From Ariolimax columbianus (Eukaryota; Mollusca; Gastropoda; Stylommatophora; Arionidae), in the NCBI GenBank assembly GCA_036924085.1, contig JAVGWX010000011.1:31928386-31992385 (forward strand): a stretch of 64,000 bases of DNA, in the 5' to 3' direction. Shown piece by piece: positions 11,570 to 22,640 of this stretch. A program made the translations under genes and the position numbers. Below the pieces are notes generated by a model, which saw only the letters and a program-made list of their open reading frames with translations, was not told the origin of the DNA and ran no database searches. The stretch's first letter is position 1; each line of letters opens with the position of its first letter.

Positions 11570-13250
11570 CATCTAGTCATGAGACCGGTTTGTAGGGTTG
11601 TGTGAGTATGTCTCTTTATTGGACCTTATCCTTTGTAGTTCTCTTCATGTCAACACAGGTTCGCACTTTAATGTCTCTGTATGCCTGATATGTAAAAGTG
11701 AGTCTTGGTAAAAGACTTTTATGTCGCATATTGTGTCCCTGCTAAATAAATCCTCGTTTATGTATCATTTTCAATATTTGTCTTTGTGTGAGGACATTGT
11801 CATGGGATCTTCCATCTGTCCAACCCATTTTCTGTATTCTGCAACAGCACCACATTTAAAATGTTTCAACGCTTTTTTCATCCTTTTTTGTTGTCCATGT
11901 TTCAGCCTCATACAATCAATTGGCCATATACGAGCAGTGATTATTCTTTTCTTCAGTTCTATCCCGATAATTCTTGATGTTAGAAATTAATGTTTTTCTT
12001 TGAAGCCTCTTTTTGTCAATGCAATCCTAATCCTAATTTCATCTCTTCGCTGGCATTTTCTGTTATGCTTTGCCCCAAATGTTTTGGGCAACGTCTGTAC
12101 TTATTCGATTATTTCTTCCTTGAGAATTATGTTAATTTGCCTATGTTACTTTGTCTATTACCAGAGTCTTTGTCTTCAATATGTTTAATTTCATGCCAAA
12201 TTCTTTGTCTGTGCTGTTAATTTTTTAAAGCTGCGTTTGTCCCGTTGCAACTGATCCTCCCACTATGGCTTGATCATCAGCAAATGTGGTTGCATTAACT
12301 TTCATACCATTGACTTTGTGACCCCCATTACAACTCCGCACAAGTTCTCCCTCATCATTTTACAATATGCGTTATAGAGACTTAGTGAAGGCAAACAGTT
12401 TTATCGTTTCCCCTGTCTTAATAAAACTGGATTTGTTAGTACTTCTTTGATTGAAATAATCGCCTTTTTATTTTCGTATAAATTCTGAATCAACCTTATG
12501 ACTTGATCTCTCCTCTCTATACCTATTTGTTTCAGCATTTGAAAAAAAATTGCTTTATGGGAATAGATCAAAGGCTTTCTCGTAGTCAATCAAGAACAAT
12601 AGTTTTTGTCCTTTATTGATCATTGTTTCTGCGAGAATCCGCAATGATCCGATGGCAACCCGTGCATCTCTTAAATCGAACCTGGTTATCTTTTAGCCTA
12701 TCCTCGTTCTTGCCATCGATTCTAATCTTAATTATATTTAACACAATCTTAGATGCATGTGGTATTAATCTTATGATTTGGAAATGGCTGCATTCTATAG
12801 CATTCGATTTTTTTAGCGAAGGAATTATTATAGACGTTGTGTGTTTCTTTGTCCATATTCCATTGTTATAAATGTCATTAATATGCGTAAAAAGTAAATT
12901 GTGTAAAGTCTCTCCCACTGTTTTGAGGAACCCAATATTCATCTCATCTAGCCCTCTTGCTTTTTTCGAGATTGAGTAAAATGCCTGATTAAATTCTTCT
13001 CTGATTACAGGTAATCTCCCATATATCAAAGGTATGTACTTTAGGGTTTGTTAACCTGATACAGATCGCCCACATGCAGTCCCTTAACATATTCCTTCTA
13101 TCTCCGTTTGTTGCTCTCTGGGTCTGTTATTGGTTTCCCATTCTTATCATCAGTCGACCTTATTTTAATTAAAGAATTGTTTTACTTTCGTATGTACTTG
13201 TTCGAATTTTCTTATTCTTTCCAAGTCTTCCATTTTCTTGCATCGGCCTA
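11570..13250 (-). mobile_element. LINE RT fragment, frameshifted
   Basis: From 13250 downward the minus strand encodes LIKIRSTDDKNGKPI, an RT finger region at 12613-13029 (GLDEMNIGFLKTVGE, TKKHTTSIIIPSLKK, IVLNIIKIRIDGK), then LLFLIDYEKAFD (palm A) near 12590. The active site TTFADDQAIVGG lies near 12280, followed by EFGMKLNILKTKTLV. It ends with the C-terminal WLYEAETWTTKKDEKS and MGWTDGRSHDNVL near 11800. The FADD and palm-A Asp residues are visible. It lies directly upstream, in the same orientation, of the LINE at 9350-11530, but the domains overlap, so they are separate insertions. Confidence 0.85.
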
Positions 13251-13483
13251 TCCAACACTGACAATGAAACTGGTAATTTAAGCTGGCATAGTGAGGGTGG
13301 ACACGAAATATGGTTTACAACAATAAGGACAATGACTGCAGATAAATAACATATGTGGGCGGGTCATGGCCATGTCAGTACCCACACAGGAGGATACTGT
13401 ATTTTCAGAGAGAGAAAGGAGCGGTTATGACGGAGTTAGTTTTCTGTTATCGAAAAATATGCCGGCAGCACTGCTTGGATACA

Positions 13484-13671
13484 ATTCCGTTATTGCAGCG
13501 TACGAAGAAGAAGAAGAAGAAGGAGAAGAAGAAGAAGAAGAAGAAGAAGAAGAAGAAGAAGAAGAAGAAGATCCCGTCATTGCAGCGTACTAAGAAGAAG
13601 AAGAAGAAGATCCCGTCATTGCAGCGTAAGAAGAAGAAGAAGAAGAAGAAGATCCCGCCATTGCAGCGTAC

Positions 13672-13702
<31 letters not shown>

Positions 13703-14050
13703 AAGAAGATCTCGCCATTGCAGCGTACGAAGAAGAAGAAGAAGAAGAAGAAGATCCCGCCATTGCAGCGTACTAAGAAGAAGAAGAAGAAGATCCCGTC
13801 ATTGCAGCGTAAGAAGAAGAAGAAAATCCCGTCATTGCAGCGTACGAAGAAGAAGAAGAAGAAGATCCCGTCATTGCAGCGTAAGAAGAAGAAGAAAATC
13901 CCGTCATTGCAGCGTACGAAGAAGAAGAAGAAGAAGAAGAAGAAGAAGAAGAAGAAGATCCCGTCATTGCAGCGTACGAAGAAGAAGAAGAAGAAGAAGA
14001 TCCCGTCATTGCAGCTTACGAAGAAGAAGAAGAAGAAGAAGAAGAAGATG
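13484..14050. repeat. Composite array: 20-bp spacer alternating with (GAA)n blocks
   Basis: About twelve copies of TCATTGCAGCGTA(C/AG) preceded by gatcccg or similar are separated by GAA runs of very variable length (about 4 to 15 triplets). The junction GCAGCGTACGAAGAAG closely resembles the 3' ends of J-family LINEs at 42456 (gactGCGTACGAAGAAG) and, on the minus strand, at 60786 (gacaGCGTACGAAGAAG). The long Lys- or Glu-rich frames here are repeat translations. It abuts the truncated 5' end of the family A LINE at 14050. Confidence 0.92.
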
Positions 14051-14476
14051 CTGTCTTTGATCAGAACCCGAAGATCAGATTAACAAAGACAAACAGAAAC
14101 ATCACAATAATACAAGTGTACGCACCAACATCAGCAGCAGGGAAAGACGAGGTAGATGAGGTTTTACTATGATTTACAAGAGGTCATAAATAAAATAGGG
14201 AAAAGAGACGTCATGAAAATCATGGGAGAATTCAATGCAAAAACTGGAAGCAGCAGAGTAATAGATGAAGAGAAAGTGCAGGGACCCTTTGGATTAGGGC
14301 TCAGAGGAGAAAAACGTTACGGGATTTTGTATGGAAAACAACCCCTCCATCGCAAATACGCTCTTTAAGCAACACCTCAGTCTACTATATACGTGAACTT
14401 CACCGGATGGAAAAAGCAGAAATCAAATAGACTACGAGTACATTATAATGACACAAAGATGGAGGACAGGTGTAAG

Positions 14477-16356
14477 CTAGTCGCGTCACTACCAGGTACA
14501 GACTGCGACCCAGACCACCAGCTGCTAGTCACGACCCAGATCACCAGCTGCTAGTCGCGACACTACCAGGTACAGACTGCGACCCAGACCACCAGCTGCT
14601 AGTCGCGACCCAGATCACCAGCTGCTAGTCGCGACACTACCAGGTACAGACTGCGACCCAGACCACCAGATGCTAGTCGCGACCCAGACCACCAGCTGCT
14701 AGTCGCGACCCAGACCACCAGCTGCTAGTCGCGACACTACCAGGTACAGACTGCGACCCAGACCACCAGCTGCTAGTCGCGACACTACCGGGTACAGACT
14801 TCGACCCAGACCACCAGCTGCTAGTCGCGACACTACCGGGTACAGACTGCGACCCAGACCACCAGCTGCTAGTCGCGACACTACCGGGTACAGACTGCGA
14901 CCCAGACCACCAGCTGCTAGTCGCGACCCAGATCACCAGCTGCTAGTCGCGACACTACCAGGTACAGACTGCGACCCAGACCACCAGATGCTAGTCGCGA
15001 CCCAGACCACCAGCTGCTAGTCGCGACCCAGACCACCAGCTGCTAGTCGCGACACTACCAGGTACAGACTGCGACCCAGACCACCAGCTGCTAGTCGCGA
15101 CACTACCGGGTACAGACTGCGACCCAGACCACCAGCTGCTAGTCGCGACACTACCAGGTACAGACTGCGACCCAGACCACCAGCTGCTAGTCGCGACGCT
15201 ACCGGGTACAGACTGCGACCCAGACCACCAGCTGCTAGTCGCGACACTACCGGGTACAGACTGCGACCCAGACCACCAGCTGCTAGTCGCGACCCAGATC
15301 ACCAGCTGCTAGTCGCGACACTACCAGGTACAGACTGCGACCCAGACCACCAGATGCTAGTCGCGACCCAGACCACCAGCTGCTAGTCGCGACCCAGACC
15401 ACCAGCTGCTAGTCGCGACACTACCAGGTACAGACTGCGACCCAGACCACCAGCTGCTAGTCGCGACACTACCGGGTACAGACTGCGACCCAGACCACCA
15501 GCTGCTAGTCGCGACACTACCAGGTACAGACTGCGACCCAGACCACCAGCTGCTAGTCGCGACACTACCGGGTACAGACTGCGACCCAGACCACCAGCTG
15601 CTAGTCGCGACACTACCAGGTACAGACTGCGACCCAGACCACCAGCTGCTAGTCGCGACACTACCGGGTACAGACTGCGACCCAGACCACCATCTGCTAG
15701 TCGCGACGCTACCAGGTACAGACAGCGACTCAGACCACCAGACACTACCGGGTACAGACTGCGACCCAGACCACCAGCTGCTAGTCGCGACACTACCGGG
15801 TACAGACTGCGACCCAGACCACCAGCTGCTAGTCGAGACACTACCAGGTACAGACTGCGACCCAGACCACCAGCTGCTAGTCGCGACACTACCGGGTACA
15901 GACTGTGACCCAGACCACCAGCTGCTAGTCGCGACACTACCAGGTACAGACTGCGACCCAGACCACCAGCTGCTAGTCGCGACACTACCAGGTACAGACT
16001 GCGACCCAGACCACCATCTGCTAGTCGCGACGCTACCAGGTACAGACAGCGACTCAGACCACCAGACACTACCGGGTACAGACTGCGACCCAGACCACCA
16101 GCTGCTAGTCGCGACACTACCGGGTACAGACTGCGACCCAGACCACCAGCTGCTAGTCGCGACCCAGATCACCAGCTGCTAGTCGCGACACTACCAGGTA
16201 CAGACTGCGACCCAGACCACCAGCTGCTAGTCGCGACCCAGATCACCAGCTGCTAGTCGCGACACTACCGGGTACAGACTGCGACCCAGACCACCAGCTG
16301 CTAGTCGCGACGCTACCGGGTACAGACTGCGACCCAGACCACCAGCTGCTAGTCGC
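14477..16356 (+). repeat. 48-bp satellite array derived from a LINE endonuclease motif
   Basis: The main unit is 48 bp and encodes in the LINE frame the 16 residues TLPGTDCDPDHQLLVA. A 26-bp short form (GACCCAGATCACCAGCTGCT plus agtcgc) is interspersed and shifts the frame. Longer super-repeats are visible: the variant ccaccagatgctag recurs at about 14666, 14984 and 15350 (318 and 366 bp apart, one unit difference), and the variant ccaccatctgctag at 15691 and 16015 (324 bp apart). Both edges join the LINE in frame, which shows the array grew inside the element. DPDH corresponds to the catalytic Asp-His near the C-terminus of endonuclease domains. Confidence 0.95.
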
Positions 16357-17419
16357 AGACATCAAGATAAGACCGATGAAGATGATGAAAAGCGCAAGAT
16401 CAATAGGCTATGATGTCAGTCTAACACCACTAGAATACACAATAGAGGTAACACATAAGTTTGTGATGCTCATGGCAGTGCAAGGAGACATGACATCAGA
16501 TACACTCGCAACACATGCAGGAAATATTCTCATATCACCTGAAGGTAGCATTATACCTAGAAAACGGCACATACACCAGTTACATCACATAAAAGACCAC
16601 GAGACTCAAAGAAGAAAGAAAAATGTTAAACAATCTGGGTTAGACAAATACAGAAATAGCGCAAGAGAAATTATAAGATATATCCGGAAGGACAAGAAAC
16701 AACACATATTGAACACGTGTAGTAGAATAGTAGCGTTACAAAAATAAGGGAAAGAAGGAGACGCGTTCAAAGAAATCACAATACTAACCGAAGCACATGC
16801 AGTTAGAAACAGGTAGGGGCACGAGTGATCACATCCTTAACATTAGGAACATTCTAGAAAAATGCAGTGCAATGTCGACGTACACACTTGCTTTACAGAT
16901 TACACGAAAGCGTTCGACTGTGTGCAGCAACAAGCGTTACATTGGGTTCCCAACGCACTTGATTCAATTAATCGAATTACTATACCAGGAACAACAAGCT
17001 ATGGTCAGAATAGCTGGGGAAACGTCAGACTGGTTCGAATTTCAAAAGGGCGTAAGACAGGGAGGCACACTCTCCCCTTCTCAATTCAATATATATATAT
17101 ACAGGGTCTATAATGAGGAACGTCAAAAACTACGAACATTATGACAAATTTGAGCCACTAACGATCGGTGGGAACGATATACAAGAACTCAGATATGCAG
17201 ATACTAGAGTGTTAGCTGGAACAGATGATCATGTCTGTAAAACAACCCAGCGAAGACCAACATCTATACCTGAATAAAAGTAAAACCAAGATAATGAGCA
17301 CAGGCGAGACGAAGACCAAACCTCAAGTTATTCTAGAACAACAGGAGATTGAGGTACGGTTTGAATACCTCGGCTCAATTATAAGCAACAATGGACATTG
17401 CTTGCAGGAAGTCAGACGG

Positions 17420-17645
17420 AAAATATATATAGCAATGCAGAGGTTGAATTAAATGGCAAAACTAATAAAATGACGAACGTAAAACAAAAATATATATAGC
17501 AATGCAGAGGTTGAATTAAATGAGAAAGCGTATGGCAAAACTAATAAAATGACGAACGTAAAACAAAAATATATATAGCAATGCAGAGGTTGAATTAAAT
17601 GAGAAGCGTATGGCAAAACTAATAAAATGACGAACGTATAACCCA
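17420..17645 (+). repeat. Three-copy tandem duplication inside the LINE coding region
   Basis: ATATATAGCAATGCAGAGGT and the following AATTAAATG...CTAATAAAATGACGAACG text occur three times with a spacing of about 70-78 bases. The region corresponds to IAMQRLN in the LINE protein. The first copy lacks the gagaaagcgt piece. Confidence 0.9.
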
Positions 17646-18075
17646 GTGAACTTGCATCTTCCCGGTGGCAACGTACAGACGTGAGACGTAGACCCCCACA
17701 CAAACAAGTTAGAAAAGGATTGAATCTTTTAAACTACAAAAGGGTGCTCAAAATATCATGGATAGCGAGTACGAAAAATGCAAATATCCTGAAAGAAAAG
17801 GATATCTAGAAAAATTGGTTAGTGAACAATACCTTGTCCAGAACGTTACATTTTGGCCACATCAAACGCCATAATGGCCTAGAGAAAACGATACTGGAGG
17901 GTTTGGTGCCTGGAAAGCGGGGCAGAGGCGGACCAAGGAGAAGATGTACACAAGACATCACGGAGGTCCTGAGAATGGCAGCAACAAAGTCGGAAGTTAT
18001 GGCTAGAGTTCGAGAGTCTTACAGATCAGCTGTTGTGAAAGAGACGTTCTGCAAAGAACATGCAAGATGAGGATG

Positions 18076-19614
18076 AAGCAAAAATATAAATTTGTTGCAA
18101 AATTAGCAGTTCCTCGTACAATTCAATGTTTGAGACATAGTTTTGCTAAAAATTGAGACATTATTACTAATCTTTCGTGATTATGTTAGCTAGTTAGTTT
18201 TTTTCCCCACTTACGCTCTTGAGCTGTGTGGGAGCTTAAGTCGTCTGTCCTAAACTGGGAAAAGAGAGACCACTACAACAAGCAGAGAAAAAAAGAAAAC
18301 GTGGAAAATAATCATAACATATCACCTCATTGGCGCATCATTCCATATTGGTTTGTATGGTCAGTGACTTGCAGGAAAGAACAGATGCATAATACACCCA
18401 CAGTATGCCATTGGGCATCACTAATCCAAGTCCTTGTCACGTTCTGTTGCCCCGAACCTGTTTTTTGCTCTTTTTTCCTGCAGAATTTAAATCTTGCTTT
18501 GTTTCTCTTTTAGCATGTTCATAGACAGACCTACCCAAATATATCAATTATCTATCACCCAAAGTTGACTTCTGTGTTTCAGGGAGAAATTTTGACACTG
18601 TTTTATCACTATTGTTGACCCCGCTGTGTATATTTATTCAACGACGACAAGCAGATTCAGATAGTTGCTACCGTGACCGTTAAATAAGTTGGTCACAAAT
18701 AACCGCTCAAATATTTATTTATATATGCATTATTTAAGTTACACAGCTTTTAAGCGATACTACTTTGGAAGACGATGATGGTGTATGAACTGGTGGGTAT
18801 GGGATGTCTGGTGGCAAGCCAGGATGGGGCTTTTCTAGTAGAATGAGAATGGAGATTGCTGGTAGCTACTGCGGTTTGGAGTGGCTTAGAAGTTAGGATA
18901 TTGATCCCCTCAGTCCACACTTTTAAAAGTTCCCAATGTGTGGATTCGGTGCGAGTTGATAGGAAACTCGAAGTCCTCAAACCTACGGAGCGTTGTGTGG
19001 ATCTGCAGGTGTGTAGTGTTCTTGTCCGGCTGGGGTTTATTGCACTGAATAAGCTGATCTGCTAGCTCCTATAGTACACATAAATGGGACCCTCGATAAA
19101 GAAAATGTAACCTGACTTAAAGTCACACAATGTTTGTCTGTTAGAAGTTGATACTGCAATCAACCAAACAGCAATCTTCATACTGCAGCAGTCACAAGTC
19201 CAATGTAGGTTGAGCAGGAAGGACGCCGAGAGCTGGTTTAGGACTGAGTGTGTTCAACCAGCGTGCTACAGAAGCCACAAGTAACTGTCTCCATCTAAAA
19301 ACAAATGGCTTAACCCGGAGTGAAGTGAAGTCAGTTCTGGTTAACATAACATAACACGACATAACATAACAATGTTGTGAGCTCTGCGCATAGCTAAAAT
19401 TTCACGAGAATATCATAAGGGAAGCTAATGGTCAACAAAAGGTGAATACGTATATCGAGTAATAGTAATTCCCTTTTGTATCATTTGATAAAAAAAAAAA
19501 AGGTTGGAATACAGTTTGAAGATACGCAGAGTCGTTTGGATAAAGATATTAACAGTATTGCATCTTTTTAAAAAGCGACAACTACTCGGCGCTTGAGGCA
19601 GAACTTTGTAGAGA
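18076..19614. other. Unassigned DNA
   Basis: No element or gene is recognised. A 95-codon plus-strand frame at 18226-18513 has no motif. A short ATAAC-type pentamer run occurs near 19345-19370, and an A run near 19490. Confidence 0.4.
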
Positions 19615-19865
19615 TTTTTCCATCTATCTTCAGTCCACTTATGTCGTTAGACGTCGTGGGAAGGTGTGACCTCATTTGTTTCACATTTTTTTGGCAGGTG
19701 AAAATCCACTGGTGACTTGTCAGGCCAATCCCAGCATCTGTTAGCCCCTGGAATATACGATCGCCTATTTTTTAGACTGGTGGAGGTGGAAGCATACATT
19801 AGAGTAAAGTAGACCAGCAGCAGCAGCCTGTCATGCCCCATCTAAGCCGCTCCGCTAACCACATA
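19615..19865. repeat. Interspersed repeat R1, copy a
   Basis: This stretch shares with 30975-31215 the segments GTTAGACGTCGTGGGAAGG versus GCTAGACGTCGTGAAGAGG, aaaatccactggtga versus aaaatcctctgatga, TACGATCGCCTATTTTTTAG versus TACGATCGCTTATTTTTGAG, and CATACATTAGAGTAAAGTAG versus CGTACATTAGAGCAAGATAG. Order and spacing agree in both. No coding motif is visible, so it is a non-coding interspersed element of unknown class. Confidence 0.75.
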
Positions 19866-19879
19866 ACCAAGTTCTGAAG

Positions 19880-20189
19880 TTATAGCCACGCAGTCCCTTT
19901 TTTGCGACATAACTGTGGGGCAAATGTCCCTAGATTAATTTGAGTAGATTTTTAACTAGAATTTTGCCCGAGCAGCTGCCGCTAGGCCTATTCTGTTCGA
20001 TCTCGAACTGCTAAGGTATTTTTAACGTGGGCACCACTGAACACGGGTGTCTGATCTCACTACTCAGAGATCAGGGGAAATATTTTTAGGATGATCCACG
20101 TGAAAAAAATCCTGGTCTCCATCGTGATTTGAACCAGCGACCTCCAGCAACCGAGGCGAACACCTTACCTCGAGACCACTGGGTCCCCC
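19880..20189 (-). mobile_element. tRNA-derived SINE of a second family
   Basis: On the minus strand the head begins GGGGACCCAGTGGTCTCGAG with AGGTAAGG, followed by a B-box-like GCTGGTTCAAATC (around 20126-20140). The body contains cacgtggatcatcc, GATCTCTGAGTAGTGAGATC (a near-perfect palindrome) and cagttcgagatcgaac. The tRNA head differs from that of the SINE at 11190, so this is a separate family. The 3' end is not sharply visible and may run into R1. Confidence 0.7.
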
Positions 20190-20420
20190 AATTGTAGAGA
20201 TATGAGCACTTAAGTCAGTCGGCAAAGCGCTTGCAGAAGAAGAGGCATATGAAAGCGAAGAAGTAGAATAAAGAATACGTTATTACCAACAGGTACAGGG
20301 GCATTATTTTCCAAATGGATATTCAGTTAGTTTAACAAATAACGCCCAGCATATTGCAGTGATAGGAACAACAATGCCGGCCGCCAGATCTGAAGGAACG
20401 AACCGTCACTGGCTGAATAT

Positions 20421-20860
20421 AATCACTGTATCAAGATCAGCCACGTAAATCACTGTATCAAGATCAGCCACGTAAATCACTGTATCAAGATCAGCCACGT
20501 AAATCACTGTATCAAGATCAGCCACGTGAAATCACTGTATGAAGATCAGCCACGTAAATCACTGTATCAAGATCAGCCACGTAAATCACTGTATCAAGAT
20601 CAGCCACGTAAATCACTGTATCAAGATCAGCCACGTAAATCACTGTATCAAGATCAGCCACGTAAATCACTGTATCAAGATCAGCCACGTAAATCACTGT
20701 ATCAAGATCAGCCACGTAAATCACTGTATCAAGATCAGCCACGTGAAATCACTGTATCAAGATTAGCCACGTAAATCACTGTATCAAGATCAGTCACGTA
20801 AATCACTGTATCAAGATCAGCTACGTAAATCACTGTATCAAGATCAGCCACGTAAATCAC
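20421..20860. repeat. 27-bp minisatellite, about 16 copies
   Basis: The unit is AATCACTGTATCAAGATCAG plus ccacgta. Two units carry an extra g (cacgtgaaatc, 28 bp), and a few show single changes (tgaag, gattagc, cagtcac, cagctac). Since 27 is divisible by three, frames are open on both strands. The translated repeats (KSLYQDQPR, VADLDTVIY) are not evidence of a protein. Confidence 0.96.
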
Positions 20861-21099
20861 TTTACGCCATATGTGAATGCAGCAATGCATAAACAGTTCA
20901 TGTTCAGTTTCATCTGCTGGTGCCGTTGAGCGACATGGAGTGATTAAGTCGTCTTGCCTGTGCTAAGTGTGTTGCGTCTGTTGTTGTAAGCCGGTATTGT
21001 TGTAGGATTACTCGTATGGCAAGCACCCGTCTGCCTCGTTATCTCGTGGCCCTGTGAGCCAGATCTCCGATATTGTACGCAAACAGAGGGAGTCGATCA

Positions 21100-21920
21100 G
21101 GCCACATTCTCAATTTGATTTCCTGTAATACTGTCTGTAAATGTACTCAACACAGGGACACGTTCCTAGTCATTTTTAAATGTTCTCATCTCTCATTATA
21201 TCTCTCGTGGTGACACCAATGACCTTATGCAAACATTTAATTTTACACATTGAAATATTTTCATATCCAGTGTATAAGAACCAAGTTTGAGCCGGTAGCA
21301 CACAGTTGATATACATATGCTGTAGTCTTGTTTTCTTCCTCGTACATTAGATTTTGGGTGTCAACAAAGAGTAGTTTGTGAATTGAATTAGATTCCATTA
21401 CCGGAATTGCAATTTAGCTGGCCTGTGTCGTTGTTCTGTCATATAAATGTTGAACAGTTATGGGGAAAGTGCACATCTTTGTTTCACTTCTGTGTTTTTT
21501 TCAAAAGCATCTATGACGTCGTCAAGAGTTCATATTATACTTTTATTCATATGGTGCAAACGCTCTAACATTATCCATTAGTTGTCCTTGTATTCCGCAG
21601 TCCTCTAATATTGTTCAGTGTTTAGACATATTAGCTCAACCAAAAGTTTTCTCTTGATCAATTAGTCATATTGAAATGCTTGCCATATCCGATTGTCCTC
21701 TTGCTTAACTGTTGTAATGGGAATGAATAAAACATCAGTGCAGCCCGTATACTAATGAAATGAAATGCAAATTGAGTTGTGCTCATCTGAGGCGCTATAA
21801 TATGCTTTATTCTTTGTTCAAGTGTTTTAACATATCATTTTCAAATATGCCTTAGTAACGATATACCCATGTAAGTATCAGTTTCTTTTATTGCCTTTTT
21901 TTCTTCCAGATTTGACACTA
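21100..21920 (-). mobile_element. Degraded LINE RT fragment
   Basis: From about 21900 down the minus strand gives YMGISLLRHI, VKTLEQRIKHIIAPQMSTTQ and FAFHF (RT fingers). The turn motif EVKQRCALSP lies near 21480 and a degenerate active site HKLLFVDTQNLM near 21370, where FADD would be expected. C-terminal text such as LKLGSYTLDMKIF follows. Frames shift several times and the active-site Asp pair is lost (VDT). The clade cannot be assigned. Confidence 0.6.
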
Positions 21921-22640
21921 TCATAGTTTGCTGCAAGTCGTCTTGAACTCTTCGTTTGTGTATATGCTCTCCGGTTAAGTCTCGTTTTCCCACAAGCTAG
22001 AGTTGCATCAGTTGTTTTACCGTTTATAAAGAAGGACATTATATTTATCGAACTAATAAATCAAGCTTCAGGTTACCCTTGCTTCTTGGAACAAACACTT
22101 AGTGGCTTAGTAGCTCTGACAAAAGAATTTAGCACAATGCGATCCATTTTCGATAGTTTCCTACTGTTCTCATTTCAATTATCTATCATCACTTTTTGTT
22201 GTCATCTTGAGTATTGGATCTTCACACCTTCACTAAGTTATCCAGATCATGTTTTTTAAAGTAAATGGTCACTCAAATGTGGAAGTCTTCATATTCTGTA
22301 TATCAATGATCCTGCAATATTGTTTCTTCAACTTCTATTTTACGAGTCAAGCTGACAGTCATACTTGATAACGTTCCAAACAAACCTAGTCCCTGGTATT
22401 TATCGATTCGCTTGCTGATTTTACTCACTGCCATAATAACAAGGTTCTCCGGTTGTCACAAAGTGCACCTAACCTTTTCTTCTCATAGTATGCATAAAAG
22501 GCTACAAGCCTCTTTAAATGGGCATTCTTTCTTGTACATTGGCTTATCTCAATCTTTGTGCATTTGTACTCATATATAAATATAAATCTCTCAATCCTGG
22601 TATTCAATCAGGCACGTATATCTAATACTAGATAAACAAA
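21921..22640. other. Unassigned AT-rich DNA
   Basis: This may include more of the upstream part of the LINE at 21100-21920, but no convincing motif is seen. No other feature is supported. Confidence 0.35.

Larger units (their letters stand above)
14050..18075 (+). mobile_element. Family A LINE, endonuclease to C-terminus, with an internal satellite expansion
   Basis: The plus strand reads ITIIQVYAPTSAAGKDEVDE, MKIMGEFNAKTGS (the GDFN-type motif with D changed to E) and GPFGLGLRGEKR. It enters the 48-bp array that encodes DCDPDHQLLVA, and leaves it at 16356 with LLVADIKIRPMKMMK and YTIEVTHKF. The RT follows: DYTKAFDCVQQQAL (16890-16930), GVRQGGTLSPSQFNIYI, YLNKSKTKIMSTGE and RFEYLGSIISNNGHC. 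It ends with FGHIKRHNGLEKT, GLVPGKRGRGGPRRR and VVKETFCKEHAR (18070). The stretch holding the FADD motif is degraded near 17190. The 5' end is missing before YAPT. The orientation, order and C-terminus match the copies at 1-700 and 30078-30630. Confidence 0.9.

Noticed and set aside
13484..14050. CRISPR-like pattern of a conserved 20-mer separated by variable segments
   Set aside because: The spacers are all GAA runs rather than unique sequences, and the genome is eukaryotic.
13355..14083. Long plus-strand frame rich in Lys (and its Glu- and Ser-rich companions)
   Set aside because: It is the translation of the (GAA)n composite array, with no conserved domain and no start context.
15357..16172. 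Long minus-strand frame repeating ATSSWWSGSQSVPGSV
   Set aside because: This is the antisense reading of the LINE-derived 48-bp array. The sense reading is the endonuclease motif.
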